A stretch of 13,065 nucleotides of DNA from Natrinema soli (GTDB taxonomy: Archaea; Halobacteriota; Halobacteria; Halobacteriales; Natrialbaceae). A program made the position numbers and the translations under genes. Numbering within the stretch: the stretch's first letter is position 1; each line of letters starts with the position of its first letter. The stretch spans positions 1-13,065 of the forward strand of contig NZ_JAQIVI010000035.1 in the NCBI RefSeq assembly GCF_028618695.1, given 5' to 3'. Shown piece by piece: positions 1 to 7,842 of the stretch. A model generated the notes under the pieces. It saw only the letters and a list, made by a program, of their open reading frames with translations. It did not search any database and had not been told where the DNA came from.

Positions 1-317
1 CCGCCGAGCGCGAGCGTCGCCGGGAGTCGCCGACCGATCGTCGCCGAGACGTCGCGACCGGTGATCGGCGACTCGCCGAACTCGAGGGTTGCCGCGTCCC
101 GAAGCCACAGCACGTACTGTTTCCAGACCGGCTGGTCGAGGTGGTACTCGGCCCGGATCGACGCCTCGACCGCCGGGCTGACGTCCTGAAAACCGATGAT
201 CGCGTCGACCGCGTCGCCCGGTAACAGGTGGACGAAGGAAAAGGTCAGCGCGGTGACGCCGAAGAGGACCGGCGCGGTGACCAACAACCGCGTCCAGACG
301 TATCGGCCGAGCGTCAT
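1..317 (-). CDS. ABC transporter permease, DppB/OppB type (partial, 5' end only)
   Basis: This is the first ~105 codons of an inner permease subunit of a peptide/nickel-type ABC importer; the rest lies beyond the left edge. From ATG at 317 the protein starts MTLGRYVWTRLLVTAPVLFG, a basic N-terminus followed by the first membrane helix (about residues 8-32). Next come the LLPGD segment typical of DppB, the 'YHLDQPVWKQYVLWL' stretch that follows it in the family, and then 'LEFGES'. The EAA coupling motif would lie off the window. It begins 22 bp after the stop of the binding-protein gene at 340-2016, so the two form one operon, with this permease second. I see no strong Shine-Dalgarno sequence in the gap. 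The family is clear; the substrate is unknown. Confidence 0.9.
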   Translation of the reverse strand, partial: MTLGRYVWTRLLVTAPVLFGVTALTFSFVHLLPGDAVDAIIGFQDVSPAVEASIRAEYHLDQPVWKQYVLWLRDAATLEFGESPITGRDVSATIGRRLPATLALG

Positions 318-339
318 TGGTGGGAGTAGAGTGTGAACG

Positions 340-2016
340 TTAGTTCGGACGAACGTACTCGTCGGCGATCGTCTCCTGAAACGACTCGCTCGCGTACTCC
401 TCGAGCAACGGTGAGATCGGCGTGTACGCCAGTTGGCCGATGCCGCGGTAGACGTTCTCGAGGATTTGTTCGCGCGGAATCAACATGTTACAGCCGCGAC
501 GGACCGACCGCTCGGAAAACGGCGCGTGGTAGGTGGGGTAGATTACCATATCGAAGCCGCCGCCGACGTGGCGACCGACGCCGTAGGCCGTGTCGCTCTC
601 GAAGTCGGCGATGCTCGCCGACGGCACGCCGTAACTGAAGTGGATGTTCCCGGCCTCGAGTGCGCCCTGCCGGGACGACTTCTCGGTGATAATCTCGAGC
701 GTGACGGTTTCGATCGGTGCCGTCTCGGGGACCGCTTTGCTCCCCTGGAACCAGTGATCGTCGAACCGCTCCATTCGCCAGTGGCCGTCGCTCTCGTGCT
801 CGACGAGCCGATAGGGGCCGGTTCCGACAGGCGCCGACTCGAGGTCGTGTTCGCCGTCGATCACCGCCATCGGAACGATCGATACGTTGAACAGCGCGGT
901 CTCGAAGGGGCCGTACTCCCGCGAGCAACTGATCTCGATCGTCTCGTCGTCGATAGCGTCGCTGCTCTCGTACCAGTCGTAGACGTCGTTCTCTCGCGGC
1001 GTTCCCTCGTAGCGCTCGAGCGAGCCTTTGACGTGGGCCGCGGTGAGTCGCTCGCCGTTGTGAAAGCGGACGTCCTCGCGGAGGGAGAATCGATAGGTCA
1101 TCCCGGCGACTTGCTCGTCGTCGGTTTGCTCGTCATCGATTCGCTCCCAGTCGGTGGCGAGCATCGGCTGAATCTCACCGTCGAAGTCGACGCCGACGAG
1201 TTGCTCGTAGAGCAGCGCCGTCGCCTGACTGGAGACGGTCCCGGTTATCGTGACGGGATCGTAGTTCGTGACGTCGCTCCCGAGGTCGCCGACGAACTCG
1301 TCCCCCTCCTCGAGCTCGGTGTAGACGCCGGCCCAGGGCGCGTATATCGCGTAGTACGTCCCCGGCCGAAGCGGATACGTCTGCCAGCCACCGACGACGT
1401 CGTCGTCCCAGACGTGGGTCGCTTCGCGGAAGCGAACGAACGACGCCGGCGAGTCGGCGACCAATTCCTCCTGGAGATTCCGATAGATCTCGACGCGATC
1501 TTCGTGATCGGTTTCGGTGAGACCGGCGTCGATGTACTCGTCGACGGTCTCATTGGTGTAGTGGCCGACGTTGGACCCGTCCGGCGTATGATCGTCCGAG
1601 TGAAAGAGCATGTCGACATAGTTGCTCGGATCCCAGCCGCCGGTCCAGCTCGAGACGAACATGGCGTTTTCGTTCTGTTCGGCCGCGGCGAACATCATAT
1701 CGACGTGGGAGCCGAAGTCCTGGGAGGTGATCGAGATATCGAAAAAGCCGGTCCCGTTGAGTTCGCTCCGGAGAAGCTGTGCGAACTTGTTCCGTTCCTC
1801 GTCCTGAGTAATAGCGATCGTGGTTTCGAACGGCGGCTCGACGTCTGCCGCCTCGAACCCCTCCTGTATCAGCTCCTCGGCCGGGCCGTCGGCCGTGACA
1901 CTGTTGGGTCTGACACAGCCCGCGAGTCCCGTGACCCCGGCCGCCCCCGCACGCTTCAGCAGTGAACGCCGTCGCAGACGACCGCGTTCACCCGGCCCGA
2001 CACTATCTCCTGCCAT
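340..2016 (-). CDS. Peptide-type ABC transporter substrate-binding lipoprotein (SBP family 5), circularly permuted
   Basis: This is an extracellular lipid-anchored binding protein for the importer whose permease starts at 317. A twin-arginine signal (RLRRRSLLKR) and lipobox LAGC (Cys34) lie at the N-terminus. The fold is in swapped order. Residues ~45-233 match the C-terminal lobe of DppA/OppA: a helix like 'EKAKALLKEAG', then 'SSWTGGWDPSNYVDMLF', then 'DRVEIYRNLQEELVADSPA'. Residues ~240-558 match the N-terminal part: 'NYDPVTI', 'LYEQLVGVDFDGEIQPMLA', 'YRFSLREDVRFHNGERLTA', 'PVGTGPYRL'. The protein stops at 'IADEYVRPN', where ordinary family members run on into the helix that here opens the mature protein. 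At 558 aa nothing of the fold seems missing. The frame is open back to a TTG at 2031, but ATG 2016 is chosen because a TATA-like box lies 28 bp upstream. Family is certain, permutation very likely, ligand unknown. Confidence 0.9.
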   Translation of the reverse strand: MAGDSVGPGERGRLRRRSLLKRAGAAGVTGLAGCVRPNSVTADGPAEELIQEGFEAADVEPPFETTIAITQDEERNKFAQLLRSELNGTGFFDISITSQDFGSHVDMMFAAAEQNENAMFVSSWTGGWDPSNYVDMLFHSDDHTPDGSNVGHYTNETVDEYIDAGLTETDHEDRVEIYRNLQEELVADSPASFVRFREATHVWDDDVVGGWQTYPLRPGTYYAIYAPWAGVYTELEEGDEFVGDLGSDVTNYDPVTITGTVSSQATALLYEQLVGVDFDGEIQPMLATDWERIDDEQTDDEQVAGMTYRFSLREDVRFHNGERLTAAHVKGSLERYEGTPRENDVYDWYESSDAIDDETIEISCSREYGPFETALFNVSIVPMAVIDGEHDLESAPVGTGPYRLVEHESDGHWRMERFDDHWFQGSKAVPETAPIETVTLEIITEKSSRQGALEAGNIHFSYGVPSASIADFESDTAYGVGRHVGGGFDMVIYPTYHAPFSERSVRRGCNMLIPREQILENVYRGIGQLAYTPISPLLEEYASESFQETIADEYVRPN

Positions 2017-2404
2017 GTCCAAAACGTTCAAATCGGGGTGATATATTCCTTGTGCTGCGCGTATGCGTTCGATCCCGACACCGCTTCCGGCGGCCGATCT
2101 TTGCCGTTTCTCGACTCCCTTGATATTGTTGTCCTCTCTTCATGAATATATCGGTCGTTCGGATACATTTCACGCGACAGTCTCGTCGATTACGTCGAGC
2201 GTCTTCACATCGTACAGCGGTGGCGACCGGCTTAACGACTGCGACTGAATCGGCGAGTAGAGTGCTGTGTTCGCCAGGGATCACACGTGCTGGCGCGATC
2301 ACACCATGCGAGTCAGCCGTCGAACGGGCGCATTCGGAACACCGGTCGTCCGTAATCGGAGCGATACCCCGCGGAAGGTGCGAGGTGAATCGTTGCAACG
2401 GCTG
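2017..2404. other. Intergenic region, 388 bp, no supported gene
   Basis: This gap separates the gene at 2405-2926 from the second transporter operon. Apart from the TATA-like box at 2041-2048, I see no tRNA, repeat array or recognisable protein remnant. Open frames on both strands here encode arginine- and serine-rich, basic peptides, unlike the acidic genuine proteins of the window, and show no family motif. Some AT-richer patches occur around 2120-2180. No convincing terminator with a T-tract was found for the upstream gene. Confidence 0.5.
2041..2048 (-). promoter_or_regulatory. TATA box for the permuted binding-protein gene at 340-2016
   Basis: The minus strand reads AATATAT here, centred about 28 bp before the ATG at 2016. 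That is the spacing expected for a haloarchaeal leaderless transcript beginning at or next to the ATG. The box would be only about 13 bp from the alternative TTG at 2031, so it favours the ATG. No Shine-Dalgarno sequence precedes either codon, in keeping with a leaderless message. This is inference from spacing and composition only. Confidence 0.5.
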
Positions 2405-2926
2405 TTATTCGTTCGGTTTGGAGACGAGCGGGGCGAACTCCTCGTGTTCGAACGTGCCGAGAATCGTTCCGTCAATCGTCTTCACGTGCGTGTACAGCAC
2501 GCCCGCGTCCGCCGCGGACGAGACCATTCCGTCGGCGAGTGCCATGTCGTACCGACTGGGGAGCAAGATCGACCGTTCGGTCTCCGGATCGATGAACTCC
2601 GTCACGACGAACATGAACCCGTCGACCTCGGTCCCGTACGCCAGATACTCGGTAAACTCGTCACCGTCGAAGGCGGCGGTAAACTCGTCGACGTAGTTAT
2701 TCGGAAGGACGTGAACGAGTCCGAACGTCTCATCGTCGCCCATACCGCGGCTCACGGTGTCGGTGTGTGCGGTCATGACGGTGACGACCTCCCAGCCGTC
2801 GTTGCGACGCTGCTCAGCGATCTCGTCCGTCTCCTCGAGCGTCCGTTTCCAGGCTTCCGTCTGGACGCCCTGGGAATCCCGTCGTCGGATAGAGTTGGAA
2901 TCGGGAGCGTCGATCTCGTCGTGCAT
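2405..2926 (-). CDS. Conserved-looking haloarchaeal protein of unknown function, 173 aa
   Basis: I do not assign a function. The protein is acidic and soluble, with no signal peptide or membrane helix. A short variable N-terminus (1-25) leads to a helical segment rich in Trp and charged residues (about 26-45: 'WKRTLEETDEIAEQRRNDGW'). Alternating strands follow ('EVVTVMTAHTD', 'FGLVHVLP', 'YLAYGTEVDGFMFVVTEF'), then a later helix and strand around 'SAADAGVLYTHVKTIDGTI'. This suggests a compact alpha/beta domain. It may be one of the haloarchaeal DUF families (DUF7529 comes to mind, unverified). It starts at ATG 2926, 53 bp after the membrane-protein gene at 2980-3423, so it may be read through from the transporter operon. 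A weak TTAAC element about 27 bp upstream could be its own promoter. Acidic composition and clean coding frame support a real gene. Confidence 0.75.
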   Translation of the reverse strand: MHDEIDAPDSNSIRRRDSQGVQTEAWKRTLEETDEIAEQRRNDGWEVVTVMTAHTDTVSRGMGDDETFGLVHVLPNNYVDEFTAAFDGDEFTEYLAYGTEVDGFMFVVTEFIDPETERSILLPSRYDMALADGMVSSAADAGVLYTHVKTIDGTILGTFEHEEFAPLVSKPNE

Positions 2927-2979
2927 ATCTCCCTGTCATCGGAGGAGTTTGTTAACTCTTTCCGGCGATGGACACGTAT

Positions 2980-3423
2980 TCAGCCGACTCCGAAGACCGC
3001 TTCCATGAGAAACGACAGCAGCAGTATCAGGAGGCCGCCGAACAGCAGTTTTCCAGGGACCGTCACCCGTTTTTCGGGCGGCGGCGCTCGAACCCATCGA
3101 ACGGGTGGAAGCGTCCGGACGAAGGCCTGAAACCGCGTCAAATCGTGGGTCTCCGGCAACGATTCCCCGTACTGACCGTCCGGTGGGGTTCCCACGTCAT
3201 CGGGGGTGGTCGGCCACAGCCGCACTACCGCGTAGGCCAGAAGCACCCAGCCGATGGCGAACAACAGCACTTTCGCGCGGACGAGTCCACCGCCGGTCGC
3301 GATCCCGAGTGTAAGCGCACCGATACCAGTGAGTACGGCCATAGTGAGGCCGTACGCGAGCGCGTCCGTCCAAACGCGAACGAATACCCGTAGTCGGTCG
3401 TCCGGCGAGTCGTTCGGTGCCAT
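2980..3423 (-). CDS. Small integral membrane protein of unknown function, last gene of the Dpp operon
   Basis: Starting at ATG 3423 the protein has 147 residues with three predicted membrane helices: about 21-42 (ALAYGLTMAVLTGIGALTLG), 48-68 (KVLLFAIGWVLLAYAVVRLW) and 123-144 (PGKLLFGGLLILLLSFLMEA). Between the second and third lies a ~50-residue polar, proline-rich segment ('VRTLPPVRWVRAPPPEKR'). A GTG two codons earlier (3429) overlaps the dppF stop codon; either start makes it directly coupled to dppF, and the GGTGA around the stop could serve as a weak ribosome site. I do not recognise the family or a catalytic motif. Its position suggests a part played with, or regulation of, the transporter, but that is guilt by association. 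It has no EAA loop, so it is not another permease. Confidence 0.8.
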   Translation of the reverse strand: MAPNDSPDDRLRVFVRVWTDALAYGLTMAVLTGIGALTLGIATGGGLVRAKVLLFAIGWVLLAYAVVRLWPTTPDDVGTPPDGQYGESLPETHDLTRFQAFVRTLPPVRWVRAPPPEKRVTVPGKLLFGGLLILLLSFLMEAVFGVG

Positions 3424-3425
3424 CG

Positions 3426-4778
3426 TCACCCGTGGCGGTTCTCGAGGACGGCGTCTACGTCCTGGTAGTCGTCGGTATGTCGATGGCAGTAACTCTCGTG
3501 GCCACCGCCATTCGTCGCGTGATACGTCGGCGGTTCGCCGTCACAGACGCTGCCGAACTCCTCGTCGAACACGGTGAGCGCCTCGCTCTCGTCGTGTGCG
3601 CGAACGTGAGTCGCAATCTCGTCCAGCACCGACTGAACGTGTGAGGGAACCTCAAGATCGCCGAACAGTTCGTCGTACGTCTCCTCGACGGTCCCGAAGC
3701 GCGTGTCGCTTCCGACTATCGCGCGGAGTCGGTCGCGGACCGATCTGTCCGCGCGTTTACGCTCGTTGAGGAGGTCTCGAAGCGTGTTGAGCCCCGTCCA
3801 GAGTTCGTCGTCGAGGTCCTGATACGCTTCCGGACGAATGCGCGCCGGACAGCGCGTACTGAACGGACACCCGGAGGGCGGATATCGGGGATTGGGCGGT
3901 GTCCCGTGGAGCGTGATTCGATCCCGGTCGACGGTCGGGTTAGGCTCCGGAATCGCGGACAGGAGTGAGTGCGTATACGGGTTCGCCGGATCGGTAAACA
4001 GCTCCTCTGTCGGTCCGATTTCCATGACGTTCCCGAGATACATTACCGCGACTCGGTCGCAGATGTGCCGGACGACGGAGAGGTCGTGAGCGATGAACAG
4101 GTACGTCAGCCCGAACTCGTCCTGGAGGTCCTCGAGTAGATTGATGATCTCGGCCTGAACGGAGACGTCGAGCGCCGAGACCGGTTCGTCGAGGACGACG
4201 AAATCCGGCTCGAGCGCCAGAGTGCGGGCGATACTGATCCGCTGACGCTGGCCGCCGGAGAACTGGTGGGGGTAGCGATAGTAGTGTTCGCGCTGGAGAC
4301 CGACGGTATCGAGCAGTTTCTTGACTCGCTGTTGTCGCGCCCGGGACGTTTCCCAATCGTGTACGTCCAGCGGTTCGCGGACGATTTCACCGATCGTCAT
4401 TCGGTCGTTGAGGCTCGATTCGGGATCCTGGAACACGATCTGTGCGTTCCGTCGCCACTCGTGGAGTTCGTCGCCGGCGAGAGACGTGATGTCCACGCCG
4501 TCGAATCGGACCTCGCCGGCGGTCGCGTCCTCGAGCTGGAGGAGCGTTCGCCCGAGCGTCGTCTTGCCACAGCCGGACTCACCGACGAGACCGAGCGTCT
4601 CGCCGCGGCGGATATCGAACGTGACGCCGTCGACGGCCTTGACCGGCGTTCCGCCGAACAGACCGCCGTCGTCGTAGTAGGTTCGCAGGTCTCGAACGTC
4701 GATCATCACGTCCCTGTCGGTCTCGGTCGATACGTCGGTCTCGGCCGGTGTCTGCTTCTGGCTCACTTCTTGACTCAT
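3426..4778 (-). CDS. dppF: ABC transporter ATP-binding protein, DppF/OppF type, with an insertion in its C-terminal Cys motif
   Basis: Cytosolic ATPase that pairs with DppD to power peptide-type uptake. All nucleotide-binding motifs are present: Walker A GESGCGKT (66-73), Q-loop Gln117 in FQDPESSL, signature SGGQR (174-178), Walker B VVLDEP (194-199) and switch His231. The oligopeptide-type C-terminal region follows ([21 protein letters not shown]). Its four cysteines are C304, C310, C412 and C431. C304-x5-C310 is usual, but 101 residues separate C310 from C412 instead of about six. The extra segment (~312-411) looks helical and charged. At 450 aa the protein is about 100 residues longer than usual. 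The ATG at 4778 overlaps the dppD stop (ATGA), and GGAGGC lies 8 nt upstream. The ATPase role is certain; the substrate is not established. Confidence 0.95.
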   Translation of the reverse strand: MSQEVSQKQTPAETDVSTETDRDVMIDVRDLRTYYDDGGLFGGTPVKAVDGVTFDIRRGETLGLVGESGCGKTTLGRTLLQLEDATAGEVRFDGVDITSLAGDELHEWRRNAQIVFQDPESSLNDRMTIGEIVREPLDVHDWETSRARQQRVKKLLDTVGLQREHYYRYPHQFSGGQRQRISIARTLALEPDFVVLDEPVSALDVSVQAEIINLLEDLQDEFGLTYLFIAHDLSVVRHICDRVAVMYLGNVMEIGPTEELFTDPANPYTHSLLSAIPEPNPTVDRDRITLHGTPPNPRYPPSGCPFSTRCPARIRPEAYQDLDDELWTGLNTLRDLLNERKRADRSVRDRLRAIVGSDTRFGTVEETYDELFGDLEVPSHVQSVLDEIATHVRAHDESEALTVFDEEFGSVCDGEPPTYHATNGGGHESYCHRHTDDYQDVDAVLENRHG

Positions 4779-6112
4779 TCGGTATCGCCTCCGTTCCGTT
4801 TCGCGTTTCGTCGCCGATGCTGGGCGATCGCTTCGTCGGTCGACAGGTGTTCGGGTGAGAGCAGACAGGCCGCGGTGTGATCGTCTCCATCGTCGTCGAC
4901 CGGAACCGATACGGGATGAACCGCGTCACACTCGTCGAACGCCTTCGGACATCGTGGCGCGAACCGACAGGAGGTCGCCGGCTCGTTCGGCGTCGGGACG
5001 TTCCCTTCGATCGTCTGGAGCCGGTCTTCGGGCTGTCGTCCCGGGATCGATTGCAACAGCCCTCGGGTGTAGGGATGGCTCGGATCCGCAAACAGTGTGT
5101 TCACGTCGGCCGTTTCGATGACCTCGCCGGCGTACATGACGTTCACTCGATCCGCGACCTCCGCGATGACGCCCATATCGTGCGTGATGAACATCATCGC
5201 GAGATCCCGTTCCTCCTGAAGCTCCGCGAGCAGGTCGAGGATCTGGGCCTGGATCGTCACGTCGAGTGCCGTCGTCGGTTCGTCACAGATCAGCACCTCC
5301 GGTTCGCAGGCCAGCGCCATCGCGATGACGGCTCGCTGTTGCATCCCGCCGGAGAACTGGTGGGGATACTCGCCGACGCGACGGCGCGCGTCGGGGATCC
5401 CGACGGCCTCGAGCAACTCGGCCGCTTCCCGAGTCGCTGCCTCGCCTCGCAGTCCCTGATGTAACCTGAGCGCTTCCTTGATCTGGTTGCCGACCGTGTA
5501 GACGGGGTTGAGGCTCGTTAACGGATCCTGAAACACCATCGCGATTCGGCCGCCTCGCATGAGTCGCTGCGCTTTCCCACTGAGGTGAGTGAGTTCGACG
5601 AACCCGTCGGTGATGTCCGCCGGAGAGTCGGCACTCCCCTTCGTGACGAGCACCGAGGGGTCATCGTCAACGAGGCCGAGTTCTTCGCCGTATCCGGCCG
5701 CGAGAACGTCCTCGAGCGGCACGGACGCGGCGCGTTCGTACCCGAACGCCGTCGGTGAGATATCGATCGCGTCTCGCTCGAACAGATCGACCGGATCGTA
5801 GTCGGCCCTGAGCGCGTCGATCTCGACGGTTCTCTCGGGGAACTTCGAGGTGTAATCGCGGACCGTCTCGAGGTGGGTGAAGCGGAGACTACTGCCCTGA
5901 AGGGTCCGTCCGGGAGAATCGACGAGTCCCATGACCGATCGGGCGGTGACGCTCTTTCCGGAGCCACTCTCTCCGACGACCCCGACCGTCTCGCCCGGAC
6001 GAATGTCGAACGAGACGCCGTCGACGGCCCTGATCGTCTCCTTCTCGGTGAAGAACGTCGTCTGGAGGTTCCGAACGTCGAGAATCGGTTCGGCGGTGGG
6101 ATCGGTCGACAT
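4775..6112 (-). CDS. dppD: ABC transporter ATP-binding protein, DppD/OppD type, with an insertion before the Q-loop
   Basis: Second ATPase subunit of the transporter. Counting from the GTG at 6115 (446 aa; ATG 6112 gives 445), Walker A is GESGSGKS (48-55), the Q-loop is Gln196 in [10 protein letters not shown], the signature is SGGMQQR (255-261), Walker B is LICDEP (275-280) and the switch is His312. The C-terminal cysteines C383-x5-C389-x6-C396-x20-C417 have ordinary spacing; from memory, recent bacterial Dpp structures put a [4Fe-4S] cluster there. The distance from Walker A to the Q-loop is about 140 residues, against about 55-60 in E. coli DppD, so ~85-95 acidic residues (about 80-180) are inserted. 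ATG 6112 is preferred because GGAGGTGG lies 6-7 nt upstream; it overlaps the dppC stop by one base (TGATG). Confidence 0.94.
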   Translation of the reverse strand: MSTDPTAEPILDVRNLQTTFFTEKETIRAVDGVSFDIRPGETVGVVGESGSGKSVTARSVMGLVDSPGRTLQGSSLRFTHLETVRDYTSKFPERTVEIDALRADYDPVDLFERDAIDISPTAFGYERAASVPLEDVLAAGYGEELGLVDDDPSVLVTKGSADSPADITDGFVELTHLSGKAQRLMRGGRIAMVFQDPLTSLNPVYTVGNQIKEALRLHQGLRGEAATREAAELLEAVGIPDARRRVGEYPHQFSGGMQQRAVIAMALACEPEVLICDEPTTALDVTIQAQILDLLAELQEERDLAMMFITHDMGVIAEVADRVNVMYAGEVIETADVNTLFADPSHPYTRGLLQSIPGRQPEDRLQTIEGNVPTPNEPATSCRFAPRCPKAFDECDAVHPVSVPVDDDGDDHTAACLLSPEHLSTDEAIAQHRRRNAKRNGGDTE

Positions 6113-7842
6113 CACCCACCACCTCCGGCGGCCGCAGTACCGGTGTCGTCGGTCCCGCCGGTATCGGCCTCCGGGTCGATCGCGTCGCGGAGGCCGTCAC
6201 CCAGCGCGTTGAACGCGGTGACCACGAGGACGATAACCAGTCCGGGGATAGTTGCGACGTGCCACGACGACGTCGAGACGAACGATCTGCCGTCACTGAC
6301 GAGCCGTCCCCACTCGGGCGTCGGCGTGCTGATCCCCAGCCCGAGGAACGACAGCGCGGCCGTCGAGATGATGATCCCGCCGAGCAGCAGCGAGCCGTAT
6401 ATCATTATGTATCCCGCGATGTACGGGGCCATGTGTTTCCGCATCGTGTTCGCGGGCGTCTGTCCGTAGCTCCGCGCGGCGTCGACCCACTCCTCCTCTG
6501 CGACCTGTAACGACGGGCCGCGGATCGTCCGCCACATCCCCGGCCAGTAGACGAACGCGAAGATCAGTCCCAGAAGGACCCCGCCGTTGAGCGGTTCCGC
6601 AAGCGGGTGGTTCCCGTCTTGGAAGATGACCGATATCATCATGACGAGCAGGAACGCCGGAATCGAGATGATCGTATCGCTCGTGATCACAGTCAGGATG
6701 TCGACGAGCCCCTTGTAGTACGCCGTCACCAGCGACATCGTGACCGCGATAAGACCGCCGAGACCGATGGCGAGTAGTCCGATGACCAGCGACGTCTGTG
6801 CTCCGTAGGCGATGTGCGTGAGCAGGTCCTCACCGCCCGATGTCGTCCCGAGCGGTGCCCAGCGGTCGTACTCGTCGTAACTCCCCGGTCCGATGGTGTT
6901 CTGTCTGTTCGACTGAGTGTTGAGATTCGCTCGACCCGGCGTGATCGTCGTGACCTCACCGTCGTCGAGATACTCGATTTCGTACTCGTAGGGCGATTTG
7001 ATGTTCTGCTCGGCCGTCACCGGACTGACGGCCGGCGCCCAGAGGGCCGTGACGAAGAACATGAGCACGACGATCAGCCCGAACAGTCCCCAGTAGTGGT
7101 TTCGAAATCGACGGAGCGTGTCGTCACGCGGCGTCCAGTCGGCCTGCCGGTAGTGATCTCGGAAGACGTTGTATCCCTTCCAGGCCCAGGCGATCACGGC
7201 GAGTGCGTATCCGTAGACGAACACCACCCGAATGCCCCAGGCCACCGCCGGCGACAGGCCGAGGAACGTCCCGTCCCAGCCGCCGTCGGGCGTCCTGTGA
7301 CCCTGGTTCGAGATAACCTCGTGACTGGTGAGCGTCGGGATCGACGAGAGCGTGTTAAATACGCCGTCGATCGTGCCGTTGACGAGTCCGCCGACCGGCG
7401 TGAACGCAAGCAACACCGCGAGTCCGGCGAGGACGACGGCCAGAACGACTCGCTCGAGGAAGCGTACGAGGCGCCGACTCATGCCGAAATCGAACCGGTC
7501 CGCAGCGGTCCACGGAGCGGCCCTCGTGAGGAGCACGGAGACGCCGAACAGGATCGTCAGTGAGACGGCGTCGGTCGCGAGGTAGCCGATCAGTGGAACG
7601 GTCGCTTCGCCGACCGAATCCCCGATCCAGCTCGGGATCAGCGCCACCATGTCGATGACGTATTTGATCCCTCCCACGAGCCCGCGGACCCAGCCCATAT
7701 ATCGGCCGAACTCGAGTGCGAGCAGCAGGGCGGTGCCGATCAGCCAGACCCGTGCCGGACGGGGGTTCGCGGCGATACGTTCGCGGAGCGATGTCTCTTC
7801 GTCTGCGGGATCGTTCGTCTCGAATGACTCGTTCAAACTCAT
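6112..7842 (-). CDS. dppC: ABC transporter permease, DppC type, with a long N-terminal membrane extension
   Basis: One of the two membrane channel subunits. The conserved DppC core spans about residues 240-558. Membrane helix 250-270 is followed by a ~60-residue extracellular loop, then 'PLGTTSGGEDLLTHIAYGAQ', the counterpart of the usual GTDxxGRDxxSRxxYGAR segment. Further helices lie near 349-375, 385-406, 420-435, 472-500 and 530-548. The EAA coupling loop is 'EWVDAARSYGQTPANTMRKH' (451-470). Ahead of the core is a ~240-residue extension with about four helices (31-47, 86-104, 129-148, 202-220), so the protein has 576 aa rather than about 300. The C-terminus is a Gly/Ala/Thr/Asp tail. Its ATG at 7842 overlaps the dppB stop (ATGA) and its stop overlaps dppD. 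The permease assignment is firm; the extension's role is unknown. Confidence 0.94.
   Translation of the reverse strand: MSLNESFETNDPADEETSLRERIAANPRPARVWLIGTALLLALEFGRYMGWVRGLVGGIKYVIDMVALIPSWIGDSVGEATVPLIGYLATDAVSLTILFGVSVLLTRAAPWTAADRFDFGMSRRLVRFLERVVLAVVLAGLAVLLAFTPVGGLVNGTIDGVFNTLSSIPTLTSHEVISNQGHRTPDGGWDGTFLGLSPAVAWGIRVVFVYGYALAVIAWAWKGYNVFRDHYRQADWTPRDDTLRRFRNHYWGLFGLIVVLMFFVTALWAPAVSPVTAEQNIKSPYEYEIEYLDDGEVTTITPGRANLNTQSNRQNTIGPGSYDEYDRWAPLGTTSGGEDLLTHIAYGAQTSLVIGLLAIGLGGLIAVTMSLVTAYYKGLVDILTVITSDTIISIPAFLLVMMISVIFQDGNHPLAEPLNGGVLLGLIFAFVYWPGMWRTIRGPSLQVAEEEWVDAARSYGQTPANTMRKHMAPYIAGYIMIYGSLLLGGIIISTAALSFLGLGISTPTPEWGRLVSDGRSFVSTSSWHVATIPGLVIVLVVTAFNALGDGLRDAIDPEADTGGTDDTGTAAAGGGG
6119..6126 (-). 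promoter_or_regulatory. Shine-Dalgarno site for dppD inside the 3' end of dppC
   Basis: The minus strand reads GGAGGTGG, a near-perfect complement of the archaeal 16S rRNA 3' end, six bases before the ATG at 6112. The same bases encode part of the Ala/Gly tail that ends DppC (AAAGGGG). The site decides in favour of ATG 6112 over GTG 6115 and indicates translational coupling between dppC and dppD. Confidence 0.7.

Noticed and set aside
433..1965. 510-codon open frame on the plus strand
   Set aside because: It is antisense to the binding protein at 340-2016. Long antisense frames are expected in DNA with strong third-position GC bias; the translation shows no family motif, while the minus strand has clear Tat, lipobox and SBP motifs.
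340..2031. That the odd motif order in the first binding protein reflects a frameshift, assembly join or fusion of two truncated genes
   Set aside because: A single uninterrupted frame carries signal peptide, C-lobe and N-lobe with no stop or duplicated segment at the join. A second binding protein in the window shows the same kind of reordering at another site, so an artefact is less likely, though read mapping was not available.
2003..2398. 131-codon minus-strand frame upstream of the 340-2016 gene
   Set aside because: Its product is arginine-rich and basic, unlike the acidic proteins around it. It runs through the promoter and start of the binding-protein gene in another frame and shows no family signature.
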